Below, piece after piece: positions 60,345 to 64,000 of a DNA stretch of 64,000 bases. This stretch comes from Epiperipatus broadwayi. Its lineage: Eukaryota; Onychophora; Udeonychophora; Euonychophora; Peripatidae. The position numbers and the translations under genes are program-made. The first letter of the stretch is position 1; each line of letters begins with the position of its first letter. The stretch is taken from assembly GCA_028023455.1 (NCBI GenBank), contig JAQFVV010006504.1, positions 310,001 through 374,000 of the forward strand. The letters are read 5' to 3'. Below the pieces are notes generated by a model, which saw only the letters and a program-made list of their open reading frames with translations, was not told the origin of the DNA and did no database searches.

Positions 60345-61500
60345 GATAAGGAAAATTCATTCATAAGAGTTGTAATTATTAAATTTTAGAAATAATTTAA
60401 AGTCTATTATGAATTAAAAGTTATACATTAATGTATCATTTAATTATCATGTTATCTGCATAGTAGATAACTTAGAATTAATTTTTTTTTGGATATATTA
60501 TCTGTGCATGTGGGTGTCTATTTTGCACAGTTATGACATTTGTTTAATAAAGTTCAGTTTGTGAATATTTTATGTATAAATTTTGTATGCTGTCATGTTC
60601 TATAGAATTGAATGGATTAGTATGTTATCTGTGTGTATTTATCTGCCAGCATGTAAATATAATGTTAAACATGTAGAAGAGCTTTGTGAATGGAAAATAA
60701 TCTGATTGCATTCTAATATTTTTGTAGGGATAAAAGATTTTGTTTATTTAGTATGTTTTAATAATTTCCATGAGTAGAGTCTAGTTTATATTATACGGAT
60801 ATTATGAAATGATATTTAGCAAGTTATGTGATGTTTTTCTTAGAGTCTTGGTGATGAGGAAAAGGTTTCCCACCAAGAGTGTGTTTAAAATTAGATGAAT
60901 TATTGTAGAAGTATTAAGTAAAGAGTTATTTACTCCTCATGGGATTTTCCCTCAAAACGTGTAGTCTGTATAATCATGAAAATATAGCTCCGTGTTATTT
61001 AAAATGTGCCCAGATAAATAGCTAAGTCAAATTCTTGATGTAATATTAGTGTCTTATTTTATTGATGATTTACAACATTGTCTGAAATAAAGTAATTATT
61101 TAATATTCTCTTGATAAATGGAGAGTTTGTTAAAAAGATTGTTTTCTATAATTATAGCTTGACACATGCACACACACACACGTAATATGAATAAGGTCGC
61201 AAATATAAAGATTTAAAGTTATTCAAATTAAAAGGTGAAATAAATGTTTTAAAACACAGTATATTTATTTAATACAGAATTATAAATCATCAAACCATCA
61301 GAATGAATATGATTTCATTGTTATGTTTGAAAAGGTAGATATATTTAAAAATTATTGTTTCATTAGTTAGAAAAAGTTGCTTTGTTGATGGACAAATATA
61401 GTTAATTTGATTTATTTTATTAGTCAATAGTAATATCCTCTAAAAATATTTTAGTTTGCCAATAATATAATATATTATTTAGTCAGTGTTATGTTTAATT
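60345..61500. other. AT-rich non-coding DNA
   Basis: No supported gene. A short CA tract lies at about 61166-61181. Confidence 0.5.
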
Positions 61501-61502
61501 AT

Positions 61503-61735
61503 GTTTAAGTGAAATACTTAAGCCAAGAAAATGTGAAAAATTAGAATATTATTTTGTTTAAGTGAAATACTTAAGCCAAGCAAATATGCAAAATTAGAAT
61601 ATTTTTATATTAAAATGAAACACTTAAGCCAAGCAAATATGCAAAATTAGAATATTTTTATGTTTAATGGAAATACTTAAGTTTATGATTAAGTGAAACA
61701 CTTAAGGCAAGCAAATTTTCAAAGTCAGAATATTA
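61503..61735. repeat. Tandem repeat, ~54-70 bp, four units
   Basis: Units begin near 61505, 61560, 61615 and 61690. They share AAGTGAAATACTTAAGCCAA, GCAAATATGCAAAATTAG and AATATT. The second and third are nearly identical; the fourth is most diverged and preceded by a short insert. The repeated ATATGCAAA word resembles a POU-factor octamer, which may be chance. Confidence 0.85.
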
Positions 61736-61739
61736 GAGT

Positions 61740-62700
61740 TTTATTGTTAATTTGCTTTCAAAGGGTATAAATAATGTTATATAATGGGGATAGTCCCAAA
61801 CTGATGCTCAAAGTTTATTGGATAATTTGAAATCTGTAAGACAAGTAGTCCTATTGTAAAAATATCATGTTAAACTAAATTTTTTTTATTGTAATAAATG
61901 ATTTGTTTTAGTTATTTAAAATCTTAAAAACTGTGTCTTGAGTTATTCTTGTGTACATTCGTGTTTCCATTTCCACATCTCCACATTTCATAAATCTATT
62001 ATAAAATAGATATATTATTTTAGAGTTATAATATTAAATTTGCTGGTGTCTGACAATATTGTTTTTCTTAATCCAAACATTATAAGGAACATTTGCCACT
62101 GGATAAACGTATTAGAAAGGTTGCCAAGTTAGTATATTTGTTAGATGATGATATGAGATTAAAATACCCTATTTCTGTCATTATCTTATTATTGAAACAC
62201 AGTAAAATATTTTAGTCAATTTGTTTCATTACATTTTATCATACTTTAGAATTATAACTTATGGGCCAATGTATTTATTTAATTCAACTGTGTTTGTTAA
62301 ATTCCCTGAGATCTTATTGTTTATTTCTTGATTGGCATTAAAGTAGATGTTTAGATTATGATATGCCAAGTCATAGAATTGTTTAGTAATATAATTATAG
62401 CAAGCTGATATATGTTATACTTGGATGAAGGAAGAAATTAAGTTGAAAGAATATTTTAATAGATTGTACAAATAAACATTGTGATTCTTTATCACACAAT
62501 TAATTAATAAAAAGGATTTACATTATATTTAATGTTTTGTAATATTTCTTCTTTTATTTACTTATAATCATATATCTTATGAACTTCCTATAGCCTCCCA
62601 CTGAGCTGAGCTGAACATAGACTTGATTGAAGAGTCTCAGTAATAATTTTGTATCATATATCTTGTTATATTGTTCTATTCATTAATAGAACTAGCGCCT
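61740..62700. other. AT-rich non-coding DNA
   Basis: No supported feature. Near 62600 the sequence becomes less AT-rich and enters the minisatellite region. Confidence 0.45.
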
Positions 62701-62749
62701 GAGCATTTCACTCATGTAATATATATGAGCGGTGTTGGGAGTGTATGTA

Positions 62750-63450
62750 TTAGGATACATTTTCTGGATGCCCATGTGGGGCTTGAGATATATTTGACAT
62801 CTCAGTAGATAGATTGCAATACAAATTTTGTTGTATGAAAATGGTAGCTCAATCAATTGTGCAATGATGATGATTGGACTGGGTTTTCTGGTGACCAATG
62901 TGGAAGTGCAATGTGTAGTGGAGATACACATAGTCTAGGTTGGATTGTGGTGCCCAGATGTTGTGGCATTGGGTAGTTTAGTATCTTTTTCAGATTATTT
63001 AACATTTTCTGGTGTGCCAACTTTGGGCATCGATTGACATTGATTGATTGATTGATGATTGGGTAACTTGGCATGATCGATTGATGATGATCTCAGTATC
63101 TGTTTTCTGTACAACCAATGTGGTAGCCTTGATTATTGACTGATGATATGAGAAGTATGTTTTCTAATGACCATGTGGGGCAATAGATAATCTGTAGTTT
63201 TGGGCAACATAGTGGCCTGATTGGTTAATAGATGATTAACTATAGAAATTAACTATAGAACTGTTTTTTGTTGTCCAGTGTATTAGGCCCAATGATGATG
63301 ATTATAGTAGGTTTTCTGGTGCACTAATGTAGCTGCATGATTGATTAATGGTGGATAATTATAATGCTAGTTGTTGATATTTGATGTGTCAAGTCACAAT
63401 GATTAGATATGTAGTTGGTTTCTGGATTCCCAACATTTGATGTATGGATA
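62750..63450. repeat. Degenerate minisatellite
   Basis: A GTTTTCTGGTGACCAATGTG-like phrase recurs at about 62757, 62884, 63003, 63102, 63162, 63264, 63313 and 63415. It is often followed by GATTGATTGATGATG-type words (most clearly at 63040-63065). Spacing is irregular, about 50-130 bp. The minus frames 62692-62931 and 62853-63074 are translations of this repeat and not genes. Confidence 0.6.
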
Positions 63451-64000
63451 TATTGTGACATAGATAAGACAAATTGTGGCTTTGTGGGCTTGATAACTAT
63501 AGTGATGTAGATCTGATAAGATTATATAGTATACAACCAACATATCAAATTTGATAAATAAAAGTTTATATTTAAATATATATATCTAATATGATTGAAA
63601 ATAGTCTTGAATGGCGCAGAGAACTTAACTTAATAATCATGCTTATTAAAATTGTGTTGTCTTCATTATTATATAGAAGTCAATTTAATGTACAGTATGA
63701 GTGTAGGTGAATATAGAGATTTTATCCAGCTAAATCATTAATGTTTGGATCAATATTGTCAGAGTATACAGTACAATAAATTTTTCTATCAGATGTGGAG
63801 ACCGAATGTTGCATAGAATAATACAACTAAACTTATTAGAATGACCTTAAGTATTTGTATGTGATGATGGGAAATTTAAATTATTTGATTCAGGAGGGGA
63901 GTGAAGCTGATGTACCTTTTCTTTGTTTGTGAATATTAATAAGTAAAAATATAAAATACAATGGAAGAGATTAATGTATGTGAAGATTTGGGCGGGTCCC
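63451..64000. other. Non-coding DNA at the window end
   Basis: Nothing recognised. The last bases are GC-richer (GGGCGGGTCCC) and may begin another feature beyond the window. Confidence 0.4.

Overview
This is a very AT-rich, intron- and repeat-dominated stretch of animal nuclear DNA. There are no bacterial operons, phage genes or CRISPR arrays. Long (TA)n, (TG)n and (TAA)n microsatellites, MITE-like hairpins, tRNA-derived SINE remnants, a LINE with an intact ORF2, Penelope-type endonuclease fragments and canonical GT/AG splice motifs all indicate a metazoan. The repeat texture resembles a cephalopod or other lophotrochozoan gene desert, but that is an impression and the species cannot be fixed from the sequence.

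Layout. 1-11.8 kb: AT-rich non-coding DNA with one short MITE and a partial copy. 11.8-14.9 kb: a tandem repeat, a GC-rich island of unknown origin, and two exon-like blocks on the minus strand. 15.6-17.4 kb: three terminal-inverted-repeat elements. 18.1-19.65 kb: two Penelope-like GIY-YIG endonuclease fragments head to head, forming a large inverted repeat. 20.2-21.7 kb: tandem and inverted ~400 bp units, each carrying a decayed type I hammerhead ribozyme; another copy lies at 57.4 kb. 21.76-24.96 kb: repeat-like non-coding DNA.

25.0-30.4 kb: a near full-length non-LTR retrotransposon with ORF1 (CCHC knuckle) and an intact 1077-residue ORF2 (APE endonuclease, reverse transcriptase, C-terminal zinc motif). 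(TAA)n lies on both sides of it. 30.4-51 kb: mostly non-coding, with candidate single exons on the plus strand (37.6, 41.1 and 46.9 kb), a possible small unrecognised gene on the minus strand (47.6-48.1 kb), and SINE remnants (43.9 and 49.6 kb). 51.4-56.4 kb: two ~2.1 kb direct repeats around 0.7 kb, possibly LTRs of a deleted element. 56.4-64 kb: non-coding, with a homeodomain-motif-rich block (58.8 kb), a candidate mini-exon (60.1 kb), a ~57 bp tandem repeat (61.5 kb) and a degenerate minisatellite at the end.

The LINE proteins would work together: ORF1 binds the RNA, and ORF2 nicks the target and reverse transcribes. The nearby Penelope fragments and hammerhead units are probably parts of the same class of retroelement. 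The host gene content is small and uncertain.
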